Below, piece after piece: positions 17,473 to 25,820 of a DNA stretch of 64,000 nt (position 1 is the first letter of the stretch; each line of letters opens with the position of its first letter). The stretch is from Aridibaculum aurantiacum (GTDB lineage: Bacteria > Bacteroidota > Bacteroidia > Chitinophagales > Chitinophagaceae): assembly GCF_017355875.1 (NCBI RefSeq), contig NZ_JAFEWC010000004.1, positions 138,989 through 202,988 of the forward strand. The letters are read 5' to 3'. The translations under genes and the position numbers were made by a program. The notes beneath the pieces are model-generated. The model saw only the letters and a program-made list of their open reading frames with translations. It searched no databases and had not been told where the DNA came from.

Positions 17473-19404
17473 CTATTGCCCTAGTTTTTTGTAATTTCTG
17501 ATAATGATCTTTAGATCGTGTGTCCATGTGTATTGCCTTGCATACCAAAGATCTATCTGGTATGCATCTGCCTGCAGCTGCTGCATGCTAGCCGGATCAC
17601 CGGTGGTGGTAAGTACACCAGGTAAAAGCTGTGGCAACCCTTTGCTGTTGCTGCTAAAGCCCACCCATGTTTTCTTATTCACTAATACCATGAGAGCATT
17701 GTACATGCTTTTAAAACCACAGAGAAGTATATGAACCGGGAAAGTAATAAGTATGAATAATGCAAGGCTCACGTCAACTATACGTTTCATGCGCCGTTGG
17801 TACGGGTGCGCCAGCTGAAACTTACCTTCCACAGAAACAAATTCGCCTGAAGTGTCTTTGGAGTCGCTGCCAACAATGCTGTGGCTGCCATTCGCATGAA
17901 AACGCACACAGACATTGGACGGAAACTGCTGGATGAGATCAATGATCTTTTTATAGCTAAGATAGCCTTGCGAAAAAATCACCTCCCGAACCCTTGTGTT
18001 CTCTATCAACAGCTGCAACTGGTCGAGCGATGTAACTGAGTTCTCTTTTGCACCATTAGCCGCTATTCGCCCCATCAACCTGTTGGCAAGGCCTGCCTGG
18101 TTAAGCAGGTTTACTATTTCCTTGTATTCATCTGCAGTAGCCACTACCAATGTTTGCTGCTGCCGCTTTTCTTCATCATCATCTTCTACCATACCCCAAT
18201 TTTGCAACATCCACCTAAACAAGGTAATGAAGGCCAAGGCCATTAGTCCACCAAAAAGTATCACGCCCCGTGAGAACCTATACTTTTCTGGTAATAAAGA
18301 ATACACTGCTAACATGACCACCGTAGCAACGATAGCGGCATAAAATGCTTTAAAGGGTTTGTACTTGTTGTCGTAAATACCGGCCAGTGTGGCTGCTACC
18401 AAAAAAACCAGCGTAAAACCCGGCAAAGAGATATTGATTAGCCGCGGGTTGAAGGCATCGCCATCGCGCACAATATTTATCCAGAGCTCATTTACCAGGT
18501 GAAATGCTGCAAGTATGAAGAGCGCATCAAATAGGGGCAGACCTATTTTAACTATAAAATTTACAACAGCCGAAACACCAGCACGCAATACAATGGCCAG
18601 TTGGATGAAGAACGTGAAAAGCCTGGCCTTGCTCCCACTATAGTGTTTGCTCACAAATATGCTCATCGCCTGGTAAAACATCTTTACATAGTTCAGGCTG
18701 CCTTTGCGTGTGCTTTCTCCTTTAAAATGAATTATGCTGCTGCCACTAAAGTAGTAGTTCTTATACCCTGCTTTTTGTATTCTATAGCTCAGGTCTACAT
18801 CTTCACCATACATGAAGAAAGTTTCGTCATATCCCTTTAGCTCAAGCAGCAGATCGCGGCGCGCCATTAGGTATGCTCCCGCCAGTACATCCACTTCATG
18901 ATTGCTATGTTCATCAAGGTAACCAAGCGAATATTTTCCAAATACACGGGATGTAGGAAACAACCGGTGCAAACCTACCAGCTTATAAAAAGAAGTAGTG
19001 GGAGAGGGAAAAGAACGTTTGCTTTCTGGTAAAAACTTACCACTACCATCCAACATTCGTATGCCTAATGCACCTGCGTCTGTATGCGATTTCATGAAGT
19101 CATAACACTTTTGCAGGCAGTCCTCGGGCAGCAGCGTATCAGGATTTAAAAACAGAACATATTCACCTGAGCACTGGTACAACGCAAGGTTATTGGCTTT
19201 GGCAAAACCAAGGTTGTCAGGACTGGCAATGAATTTTACCCAGGGAAACTTTGGCTGCAGGTACTCGATGCTTCCATCGGTAGAGGCATTATCAACTACA
19301 AAAACTTCGGCTTGCAACCCGTTGATGCTTCGGTATACTGAATGCAGGCACTGCTCCAGGAAATACCTGACATTGTAGTTTACTATGATGATGGAAACAT
19401 TCAC
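17473..19404 (-). CDS. GT2 glycosyltransferase fused to a degenerate sugar-transferase module
   Basis: Residues 1-260 form a GT-A glycosyltransferase family 2 domain: VSIIIVNYNVRYFLEQCL, VVDNASTDGS, FLNPDTLLP and FFMYGEDVDLSYRIQKAGY. Residues 265-405 hold about five membrane helices. Residues 425-530 look like the Rossmann-type domain of polyprenyl glycosylphosphotransferases. The C terminus has RRMKRIVDVSLALFILITFP and DLWYARQYTWTHDLKIIIRN, which match the first helix and last helix of a bacterial sugar transferase, but the catalytic middle of that enzyme is missing. It probably makes an envelope or surface polysaccharide at the inner membrane. The fusion may be a fixed Bacteroidota architecture. 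Confidence 0.8.
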   Translation of the reverse strand: MNVSIIIVNYNVRYFLEQCLHSVYRSINGLQAEVFVVDNASTDGSIEYLQPKFPWVKFIASPDNLGFAKANNLALYQCSGEYVLFLNPDTLLPEDCLQKCYDFMKSHTDAGALGIRMLDGSGKFLPESKRSFPSPTTSFYKLVGLHRLFPTSRVFGKYSLGYLDEHSNHEVDVLAGAYLMARRDLLLELKGYDETFFMYGEDVDLSYRIQKAGYKNYYFSGSSIIHFKGESTRKGSLNYVKMFYQAMSIFVSKHYSGSKARLFTFFIQLAIVLRAGVSAVVNFIVKIGLPLFDALFILAAFHLVNELWINIVRDGDAFNPRLINISLPGFTLVFLVAATLAGIYDNKYKPFKAFYAAIVATVVMLAVYSLLPEKYRFSRGVILFGGLMALAFITLFRWMLQNWGMVEDDDEEKRQQQTLVVATADEYKEIVNLLNQAGLANRLMGRIAANGAKENSVTSLDQLQLLIENTRVREVIFSQGYLSYKKIIDLIQQFPSNVCVRFHANGSHSIVGSDSKDTSGEFVSVEGKFQLAHPYQRRMKRIVDVSLALFILITFPVHILLCGFKSMYNALMVLVNKKTWVGFSSNSKGLPQLLPGVLTTTGDPASMQQLQADAYQIDLWYARQYTWTHDLKIIIRNYKKLGQ

Positions 19405-19519
19405 TCGCTTTACAGGACCACGAAATACGCTGTTTTAGGTTATTTATCAAAAACAATGGCTGGTGCAGCAGCTGTCGCTGGTACAATAATGGTGATTGTG
19501 GTAAACTTATATTTGCAGC

Positions 19520-20299
19520 ATGCTAAAAGAAACATTGATCAAGGCTACATACGATGGTGCCGAAGTTTTGAAGAAGTTCTTCAACGGCACTTTTACCATC
19601 AGCAACAAAGAAGGCATTAATAACCTGGTAACGGAAGCCGACCATGAATCAGAAAGAGTGATCATGGAAACGATAAAAGCGGCTTTTCCTGATCATTACA
19701 TTCTTACTGAAGAATCAGGTGAGCTAAAGATGGATAGCAATTACAAATGGATCATCGACCCCATTGATGGTACTGTGAATTTTGCTAATGGCATTCCTAT
19801 CTGCTGTGTAAGTATCGGCTTAGAAAAAGATGGCCAAATGATATTGGGTGCTGTATATAATCCTTTTTTCAACGAGTTCTTTTTTGCTGAGCGTGGCGCC
19901 GGCGCTACTTTAAATGATAAGAAGATCTCTGTTAGCGAAAAGACGGAGGTGATGTCCAGCTGCCTCGTTACCGGCTTTCCTTACACCTACCTGGATGCTC
20001 CAAATGGTCCACTCCAGATTTTTGAAAAATTCATACGCAGTGGTATACCTGTAAGAAGACTAGGTAGTGCAGCTATTGATCTTTGCTGGGTAGCCGCCGG
20101 TCGTTTTGATGGTTTTTACGAGCATAAACTACAGGCATGGGATAGCGCAGCCGGCTTTTTAATGGTAGAAGAGGCAGGCGGAAAAGTTACCGACTTCGAC
20201 GGCAACCCTTACAGCCCATACCAGCCACACATATTGGCTACCAACGGCAAAATCCACGATGAGATGCTGCTGGCGGTGAAGGGGAAATGGAAGCAGTAG
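19520..20299 (+). CDS. Inositol monophosphatase family protein
   Basis: The 259-residue protein shows the FIG/IMPase superfamily metal sites: NLVTEADHESE, ILTEESGE (Glu), WIIDPIDGTVNFANG and the C-terminal WDSAAGFLMVEEAGG. It should be a Mg2+-dependent, lithium-sensitive phosphatase of inositol phosphates or a related sugar/nucleotide phosphate (SuhB or CysQ type; SuhB-like more likely by length). Cytoplasmic. A TATATTTG sequence, matching the Bacteroidota -7 consensus, ends only 4 nt before the ATG, which would make the transcript nearly leaderless. The divergent GT2 gene starts 115 nt away. Confidence 0.88.
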   Translation: MLKETLIKATYDGAEVLKKFFNGTFTISNKEGINNLVTEADHESERVIMETIKAAFPDHYILTEESGELKMDSNYKWIIDPIDGTVNFANGIPICCVSIGLEKDGQMILGAVYNPFFNEFFFAERGAGATLNDKKISVSEKTEVMSSCLVTGFPYTYLDAPNGPLQIFEKFIRSGIPVRRLGSAAIDLCWVAAGRFDGFYEHKLQAWDSAAGFLMVEEAGGKVTDFDGNPYSPYQPHILATNGKIHDEMLLAVKGKWKQ

Positions 20300-20320
20300 A
20301 AGTTTAAAGTACAGGGTAAG

Positions 20321-20334
20321 AAGTACGAAGTACG
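20321..20334. repeat. GAAGTAC-type repeat, left flank of the four-helix-bundle gene
   Basis: Two overlapping copies of AAGTACG (AAGTACGAAGTACG) lie 53 nt upstream of the broken four-helix-bundle gene. A related inverted copy (CGTAC...ACTTCG...CGTAC) lies just after the gene, so they may bound a small element. Confidence 0.5.
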
Positions 20335-20386
20335 GTTGCATTAGCTGCAAACAGTATGTATTTTGTTTTGAACAAGCAAACAGTAC

Positions 20387-20757
20387 ATGCCTTACCTGGA
20401 CTTGAAAATCAGAACCTTCAACTTTGCTGTAAATGTTGGAAAGCTTATACAGCAGTTACCATACACTATTTAAATAAGCAGTATTGCTACCAGCTTATCA
20501 GGTGTTCTTCTTCAGTAGCTGCAAATTATAGTGCTTCGCAAAGAGCTAAATCAACGGCAGATTTCATCAATAAATTGAAAATAGTTGAAGAAGAAGCTGA
20601 TGAAAGTGTTCTATTCCTTAAGCTTCTGAAGGAGTTTAATCCTGCCTTTCAGCATCAACTTGAAGAACTTATTGCCGAAGGGACCGAACTGCTGAAAATA
20701 ATTGTAGCATCTATCAAGAAGACCAGGCTTAATACTTCAGAAAATTTTCATTCTTAA
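20387..20757 (+). pseudogene. Four-helix-bundle (S23 / IVS-type) protein, frameshifted
   Basis: The N-terminal part starts at ATG in one frame: MPYLDLKIRTFNFAVNVGKL then IQQLPYT. At 20465-20472 this frame hits TAA, while the frame one nucleotide back continues NKQYCYQLIRCSSSVAANYS, SQRAKSTADFINKLKIVEEE and ADESVLFLKLLKEF. Joined, the two parts give the family pattern of four-helix-bundle proteins related to those coded in 23S rRNA intervening sequences. Adding one T to the T run at 20469-20471 restores a single frame of about 124 codons. So either one base has been lost (pseudogene) or the assembly has an error. The family's function is not known. Confidence 0.75.
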
Positions 20758-20780
20758 ATAGTATGAGCAGGTATTCACAT

Positions 20781-20806
20781 CGTACCTCTAACTTCGCAAC
20801 TCGTAC
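20781..20806. repeat. Inverted partner of the GAAGTAC repeat, right flank
   Basis: The segment reads CGTACCTCTAACTTCG and then CAACTCGTAC. Its complement carries GTACGA, CGAAGT and GGTACG, resembling the left-flank AAGTACGAAGTACG in inverted orientation with degeneration. It lies 23 nt after the four-helix-bundle gene. Confidence 0.35.
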
Positions 20807-20823
20807 ATAACCACTCTATCATT

Positions 20824-21852
20824 ATGGAATCCCGTACCGAAATATCTACCCTTGGCGAGTTTGGTCTTATTGATCATTTGACCAAAAATTTTGAGATTCA
20901 GAATGCCTCTACTTTAGTGGGCATTGGCGATGATGCAGCTGTTATTGACCATTTTGGAAAGCAGACAGTTGTATCAAGTGATATGCTAATTGAAGGCATT
21001 CATTTCGACCTGATGTATACACCGCTAAAGCACCTGGGATACAAATCGGTAGTGGTGAACCTGAGTGATATCTACGCCATGAATGCTACTCCTACACATA
21101 TCACGCTCAACATTGCTTTCAGCAATCGTTTTAGTGTAGAAGCACTTACTGATTTTTACGAAGGAGTATATGCTGCGTGCGAGAAATACAATGTAGACCT
21201 GATTGGTGGCGATACCTCTTCTTCTCAAAAAGGGTTCATTATAAGCGTTACCGCAATAGGCGAGGTAGTGACAGAAAAAGTAGTAAAAAGAAGTGGCGCA
21301 AAAGAAGGAGACCTGCTGTGTGTATCAGGTGACCTGGGTGCAGCATTCCTTGGACTGACCCTGCTTGAAAGAGAAAAGAAGATATACCTGGAATCGCCGG
21401 AAGTGCAGCCAGATTTGGAAAATGAACAATATATAGTTGGAAGATTATTAAAGCCAGAGGCTCGTAAAGACATTGTGGAATTTTTTGAACAGGCCCAGGT
21501 ACAGCCAACAAGTATGATGGATGTGAGCGATGGTCTTAGCAGCGAGATACTTCACCTGTGCAGGCAAAGCGGCGTAGGGTGCAAGCTTCACGAAGATAAA
21601 ATACCCGTACACGAGGATGCCCGCCAGTTTGCCTATAAGCTTGAACTTGATCCAACCGCTTGTGCTTTAAGTGGTGGTGAAGATTATGAACTCATTTTCA
21701 CTATCCCGCAATCTGATTATGAGAAGGTGATAAAGAACGAGCAGATCTCCATTATTGGTTATATGACTCCTGCTGATGAAGGCTCACATATAGTTACCCG
21801 CGGCGGAAATACACATAAGCTTACAGCCCAGGGCTGGCAAGCGTTTGCATAG
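20824..21852 (+). CDS. thiL: Thiamine-monophosphate kinase ThiL
   Basis: The 342-residue protein shows the ThiL fold of the PurM superfamily: GEFGLIDHL at the start, LVGIGDDAAVI (Mg-ATP site), SSDMLIEGIHFDL, the NLSDIYAMNATPTHITL stretch, LIGGDTSSS and DVSDGLSSEI. It phosphorylates thiamine monophosphate to the diphosphate cofactor in the cytoplasm. No other thiamine gene is in the window. The ATG has a plausible short spacer; the frame has no other strong start. A lipoprotein gene follows on the same strand after 60 nt. Confidence 0.93.
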   Translation: MESRTEISTLGEFGLIDHLTKNFEIQNASTLVGIGDDAAVIDHFGKQTVVSSDMLIEGIHFDLMYTPLKHLGYKSVVVNLSDIYAMNATPTHITLNIAFSNRFSVEALTDFYEGVYAACEKYNVDLIGGDTSSSQKGFIISVTAIGEVVTEKVVKRSGAKEGDLLCVSGDLGAAFLGLTLLEREKKIYLESPEVQPDLENEQYIVGRLLKPEARKDIVEFFEQAQVQPTSMMDVSDGLSSEILHLCRQSGVGCKLHEDKIPVHEDARQFAYKLELDPTACALSGGEDYELIFTIPQSDYEKVIKNEQISIIGYMTPADEGSHIVTRGGNTHKLTAQGWQAFA

Positions 21853-21912
21853 TTTTAACAATGTGTGGATGGCCTGTCCTTTGTTCTTTTAAAAGAAATA
21901 AATAGACAGGAA

Positions 21913-22278
21913 ATGAAAAACATAATACTCATCGCAGCAGCATGGATAATGGCATTATCTAGCTGCACAAAAGAAGCAACAGCACCAGCACTTGAAGAAA
22001 CTAACAGCAATACCATAAGCATGTCGAATGGTGAAAGTGCAGAAGAAATCAAAGCAACTATAGAATGGACCGCAAGTCCGGAAGTAGACGGGTTAGGTTG
22101 GGTTTTGAGCTTACCAAAAGACCAGGTAGAAGTCCCTCTCAATCTTTCAGAAGATTACAAAAAGCATGGAATGGAAGTGATTGTTTCTTTTAAAAGAACC
22201 AACCAAAGAGTTCCGTGTCGTTGTGCAGAACCTAAGTACTATGTAGAGATAACCTCTATTCGCGTAGCCAATCCTTAA
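21913..22278 (+). CDS. Small hypothetical lipoprotein
   Basis: From the ATG chosen, the product is 121 residues with the lipoprotein signal MKNIILIAAAWIMALSSC (Cys 18), preceded by ACAGGAA. An earlier ATG 16 codons upstream is rejected because it precedes the signal with MDGLSFVLLKEINRQE. The rest is hydrophilic, with one possible beta domain (PKDQVEVPLNLSEDYKKHGM, IVSFKRTNQRV) and a CRCAEPKYYVEI turn. No family recognised. It is followed 23 nt later by an S41 protease lipoprotein gene and may be in one transcript. Confidence 0.75.
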   Translation: MKNIILIAAAWIMALSSCTKEATAPALEETNSNTISMSNGESAEEIKATIEWTASPEVDGLGWVLSLPKDQVEVPLNLSEDYKKHGMEVIVSFKRTNQRVPCRCAEPKYYVEITSIRVANP

Positions 22279-22301
22279 TAGAGGAAACGTATATTGCAAG
22301 G

Positions 22302-23813
22302 GTGAAAAGAATTGCTGTTTTACTTATACTGGCTGCAGCGGTCTATGCATTTACAGGTTGTAAAACAGGCGCTCCGGCATCTTTCCATCCAAACAACAAG
22401 TACAGTGCGCAGGTATTGCAAAACGAGCTTTCGCTGTTACAAAACATTTTAGAAGCCAATCATCCAAGCCTTTACTGGTATACGCCAAAAGACTCTTTGG
22501 ATGCTTACTTCGCATTAACCCATGCTTCCTTACAAGATTCTCTTACAGAAAAAGAGTTTAGAAATAAGGTAGCATGGGTTATTAGTAAAATAAGGTGCGG
22601 TCATACTGCAGTCAGGCATTCCAAACAATATAGCAAACACTTTAGCCGCAACCAGTCGCCGCTTTTCCCTCTGTCGGTAAAAATATGGCCCGATAGCGCC
22701 GTGATCATTGGTAACCTGAACAGGCAGGATTCTGTATTAAGACGCGGCACCATCATCACGGCTATCAACAACTACCCTATTCAAAGGATCATCGACAGTA
22801 TGTTTAGCCTGATGAGCACCGATGGCTATTCAGACAATTTCAAGTACCAGGTTATCAGCTTCAACTTTCCGGCTTATTACAAAAACACGTTTGGCCTCGA
22901 TAGCCAGTATATTATCCATTATGTAGATTCATCGGGAAGGCGGAATCACAAGGTGCTCAACAATTTTTACCCGAAAAAAGATACAACTGCACTACCGCTG
23001 GTAGTAGCACCATATAAAGTAAGCAGGCGAGACAGAATACGAATGAGTCGGCTTAGCAAGCGGAACCTGCGAATTGATACTGCACTCAATACAGCTGTAC
23101 TTTCAGTTAATACCTTTAGCGAAGGCAGGCTTCCTTCTTTTTTCCGTAAAAGTTTCAGGCGCATACGTAAGATGAAGATTGAAAACGTAGTGCTGGACCT
23201 GCGACAGAATAGTGGCGGAAGTGTATTGGCGAGTACGAAGCTGACGCAGTACCTGGTAGACAAACCTTTTAAAGTTGCAGATACTGTTGCCGCTATCAAC
23301 CGGCGGCTCACTTACCGGCAGCATATCCAGCCCTGGTTCCTGTATTGGCTAAGCATGCACCTTACGGGTAAAAAAATGAATGATGGCAGGATCCACTTCC
23401 GCTATTTTGAGAGGCATCACTACAAGCCAAAGCGCCGCAACCATTTTGATGGAAACATTTATGTAGTTGCAGGCGGATATACTTTTTCCGCTGCCACGCT
23501 TGTAACAGGTTTTCTGAAAGGACAGCAAAATGTAACAGTGGTAGGGGAAGAAACAGGCGGAGGCGCTTATGGAAATTCTGCCATGCATCTTCCTGTTATT
23601 ATTTTACCAGCCACACGTTTGCGGGTATCGCTGCCCCTGTACCGGATAGTGCTCAACAGCGACCTTCCCAAAAATGGTCGCGGCATTTTTCCTGATGTAG
23701 AAGTACCACCATCGTCTACAGCCATACAAAAAGGAGTGGACGCAAAAATGGAGAAGGTAAGAGAGCTGATTCAAGGTTCCAGTAAAGCAAATGAAATTTT
23801 ACGTTCACCATGA
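22302..23813 (+). CDS. S41-family (C-terminal processing-like) peptidase lipoprotein
   Basis: The 503-residue product starts at a GTG and has a lipoprotein signal MKRIAVLLILAAAVYAFTGC (Cys 20). After an N-terminal helical region and a PDZ-like stretch (RRGTIITAINNYPIQRIIDS) comes the S41 core: NVVLDLRQNSGGSVLASTKL, then YVVAGGYTFSAATLVTGF, which carries the nucleophilic Ser, and TVVGEETGGGAYGNSAMHLP. The Lys of the Ser/Lys dyad is not pinned down by eye. It should act on periplasmic or surface proteins. It lies 23 nt downstream of a small lipoprotein gene. Confidence 0.85.
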   Translation: MKRIAVLLILAAAVYAFTGCKTGAPASFHPNNKYSAQVLQNELSLLQNILEANHPSLYWYTPKDSLDAYFALTHASLQDSLTEKEFRNKVAWVISKIRCGHTAVRHSKQYSKHFSRNQSPLFPLSVKIWPDSAVIIGNLNRQDSVLRRGTIITAINNYPIQRIIDSMFSLMSTDGYSDNFKYQVISFNFPAYYKNTFGLDSQYIIHYVDSSGRRNHKVLNNFYPKKDTTALPLVVAPYKVSRRDRIRMSRLSKRNLRIDTALNTAVLSVNTFSEGRLPSFFRKSFRRIRKMKIENVVLDLRQNSGGSVLASTKLTQYLVDKPFKVADTVAAINRRLTYRQHIQPWFLYWLSMHLTGKKMNDGRIHFRYFERHHYKPKRRNHFDGNIYVVAGGYTFSAATLVTGFLKGQQNVTVVGEETGGGAYGNSAMHLPVIILPATRLRVSLPLYRIVLNSDLPKNGRGIFPDVEVPPSSTAIQKGVDAKMEKVRELIQGSSKANEILRSP

Positions 23814-23897
23814 GGAAAGAGTAACTAGACCATCCAGTTCGCTCCAGCTAGATAATTCCACCTGCTAGCCCACCACCTAATTTTTTGGAACTGAAGT

Positions 23898-24716
23898 TTA
23901 CTGCTCCTGCCCCTCATCATGAATGATCATGAAAGGATCGGCATCTTTCCAGAACGGCATTTTTTCACGTATGCTTTCCACTTCGGCTTTTTGGAGCGTG
24001 ATGGTAAATATGTCTTCGTCGTGTGACTTCGTGTAAAGAACTTCACCCAGCGGGTTTATCACCATGCTATCGCCACTATGGTAAATGTCTTTGCCATCGT
24101 TGCCTACGCGGTTTACCCCAATGCAGAATGATTGATTTTCTATAGCCCTTGCCTGCAACAGCGTTTTCCACCCATGGCTACGGCGCTCCGGCCAGTTGGC
24201 TACATACACCAGCATGTCGTACTCCATCGTCTTTTCGTCTTTTTCGCGCCTGCCTTGCCTGCTCCAAACCGGGAAACGCAGGTCGTAGCAAATGTTCAGG
24301 TTTATCTTCCATCCTTTTACCGAGGCTATCAACCTGCGGTTGCCGGCAGTATAATGTTCGTGCTCGTTGGCATATGCAAAAAGATGTCTCTTGTCGTACT
24401 TGCCCATGGTGCCGTTTGGAAGCATCCAGATAAGGCGGTTGTAGTAGTTGCCATTTTCCTCCACCATCAGGCTGCCGGTAAGTATCACGTTCTTTTCTTT
24501 GCTCACCTGTTTCATCCACTGCACCGTTTCGCCCGTCATCTTTTCGGCAAATTGTACCGGTCTCATGCTAAACCCCGTGTTGAACATTTCTGGTAAAATG
24601 ATCACTTCAGTTCTCTCTGTTATAGAATTGATCTTATCATCGAACATGCGCAGGTTAGCCGCTTTATCTTCCCAATGCAATGCTGTTTGAATAAGTGTAC
24701 AGGTGAGTGTAGACAT
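23898..24716 (-). CDS. Nitrilase-superfamily omega-amidase (YafV/Nit2-like)
   Basis: From the ATG at MSTLTCTLIQTALHWEDKA the product is 272 residues. A further upstream ATG would add 17 residues (NPIWFICIYKHLKKYS) that no nitrilase has. The E-K-C triad is visible: IILPEMFNTGF (Glu), GKYDKRHLFAY (Lys) and LNICYDLRFPVW (Cys). The sequence resembles YafV/omega-amidase, which hydrolyses alpha-ketoglutaramate and alpha-ketosuccinamate. Cytoplasmic. The stop of recX lies 1 nt before its start, so the two are co-transcribed. Confidence 0.9.
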   Translation of the reverse strand: MSTLTCTLIQTALHWEDKAANLRMFDDKINSITERTEVIILPEMFNTGFSMRPVQFAEKMTGETVQWMKQVSKEKNVILTGSLMVEENGNYYNRLIWMLPNGTMGKYDKRHLFAYANEHEHYTAGNRRLIASVKGWKINLNICYDLRFPVWSRQGRREKDEKTMEYDMLVYVANWPERRSHGWKTLLQARAIENQSFCIGVNRVGNDGKDIYHSGDSMVINPLGEVLYTKSHDEDIFTITLQKAEVESIREKMPFWKDADPFMIIHDEGQEQ

Positions 24717-24717
24717 G

Positions 24718-25176
24718 CTATACTTTTTTAAATGTTTGTAGATGCATATGAACCATATCGGGTTCAAAACCTTTTTGCACCAGGTAAGTTTTTGTTTTAT
24801 TCAGTTTCACCAGGTACTGCTGCCCACGCAGCGAATCCCATTTAGCCAAAGCTAATTTGGCCAAGGTGTTTTCGTATTCTTCTTCGTCAATACTTTTTAA
24901 TCCGATTTTAATACAGTAGCTGCTAACGCCTTTCTGTTTCAGTTCGTAACTGATCTTCCTTTTACCCCAATGCTTTATCCTGAACTTTCCGCCGGCATAT
25001 TGAATAGCAAATCTTTCTTCATTTAAATAATTGTCTGCTATAAGATTAGCTATTATTTCCTCCACCTGGTTCTTATACAGGCCCAGGCTGTAGAGCTTTT
25101 CTTTTACTTCAGAATGGCAGCGTTCCTGGTAGGCGCAGTAGTGTTTTATTTTCTTTAAGATTTGCTCTTCTGCCAT
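24718..25176 (-). CDS. recX: RecA regulator RecX
   Basis: The 152-residue protein has three-helix repeats typical of RecX: CAYQERCHSEVKEKLYSLGL, then LNEERFAIQYAGGKFRIKHW, GKRKISYELKQKGVSSYCI and a repeat at the end with KTKTYLVQKGF. RecX binds RecA filaments and limits strand exchange. recA is not in the window. It precedes the nitrilase gene by 1 nt, so it probably starts the operon. Confidence 0.92.
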   Translation of the reverse strand: MAEEQILKKIKHYCAYQERCHSEVKEKLYSLGLYKNQVEEIIANLIADNYLNEERFAIQYAGGKFRIKHWGKRKISYELKQKGVSSYCIKIGLKSIDEEEYENTLAKLALAKWDSLRGQQYLVKLNKTKTYLVQKGFEPDMVHMHLQTFKKV

Positions 25177-25287
25177 TTGTTTTGAACCATTAATAGTGGT
25201 TTCCCCTTAGCTTTATCAAAAGTGGCCAGTTTGTTGTTAAGCAATGCCAAAAACTTAACATCCCCCAACAAAACTAGTTAAGCTGAA

Positions 25288-25701
25288 ATGAAAAAGGAAC
25301 TGAACCCTATCGTGTGTCTTATTGATGATGATAATATCTACCAGTTGATCACTACCAAAATCATTGAAATGGTAAATCCTCAACAACAGGTAATTAGCTT
25401 TTCTAATGGCCAGCAAGCCATCGATTATTTTACCAGCCTTAGTAATGAACATACCACGCTTCCTGATATCATTTTCCTTGACCTGAACATGCCCATTATG
25501 AACGGTTGGGATTTTCTTGATGCTTTTTCTTCGCTGCAAAATCTTCCAAAAAAGATACCTGTGTACATGGTAAGTTCTTCTGTAAATGAAGACGATGCTG
25601 TACGCTCAAAAACGTATCCCGTAGTAAAAGATTTCATCATAAAACCTTTTTCTAAGGTGCAAATAAAGGAGATACTTACCACTGGGATTGGTGTGAATTA
25701 A
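25288..25701 (+). CDS. Single-domain response regulator (receiver)
   Basis: The 137-residue protein is one CheY-like receiver: acidic triad DDD at residues 13-15, phospho-acceptor D65 in FLDLNMPIMNGWDF, conserved Ser 97 in VYMVSSSV, and the Lys of IIKPFSK near residue 120. No output domain, so it works by protein contact, like the small receivers that accompany hybrid kinases. No partner kinase is adjacent; the GAF-type histidine kinase 7 kb away is a loose candidate only. A 120-bp gap with a TATCTTTG box separates it from dnaN. Confidence 0.9.
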   Translation: MKKELNPIVCLIDDDNIYQLITTKIIEMVNPQQQVISFSNGQQAIDYFTSLSNEHTTLPDIIFLDLNMPIMNGWDFLDAFSSLQNLPKKIPVYMVSSSVNEDDAVRSKTYPVVKDFIIKPFSKVQIKEILTTGIGVN

Positions 25702-25758
25702 TACCGCCGCTACAGAAGAAATACACATTTATGCATTTACCCAGCTCCGTGCTCAGGT

Positions 25759-25766
25759 TATCTTTG
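25759..25766 (+). promoter_or_regulatory. Candidate TAnnTTTG promoter box for dnaN
   Basis: TATCTTTG matches the -7 element of Bacteroidota primary-sigma promoters and lies 55 nt before the dnaN ATG. No good TTG is seen at the expected -33 position, so the call is tentative. Confidence 0.4.
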
Positions 25767-25820
25767 TGCAATTAACATTTTACTGTAGGTTTGTTTCTTT
25801 TGTTAAAACCAGATCACAAA

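Noticed and set aside
20356-20470. N-terminal part of the plus-strand frame starting MYFVLNKQTVHALPG
   Set aside because: The family-like N terminus is in a different frame starting at 20387; this part is only the shifted frame.
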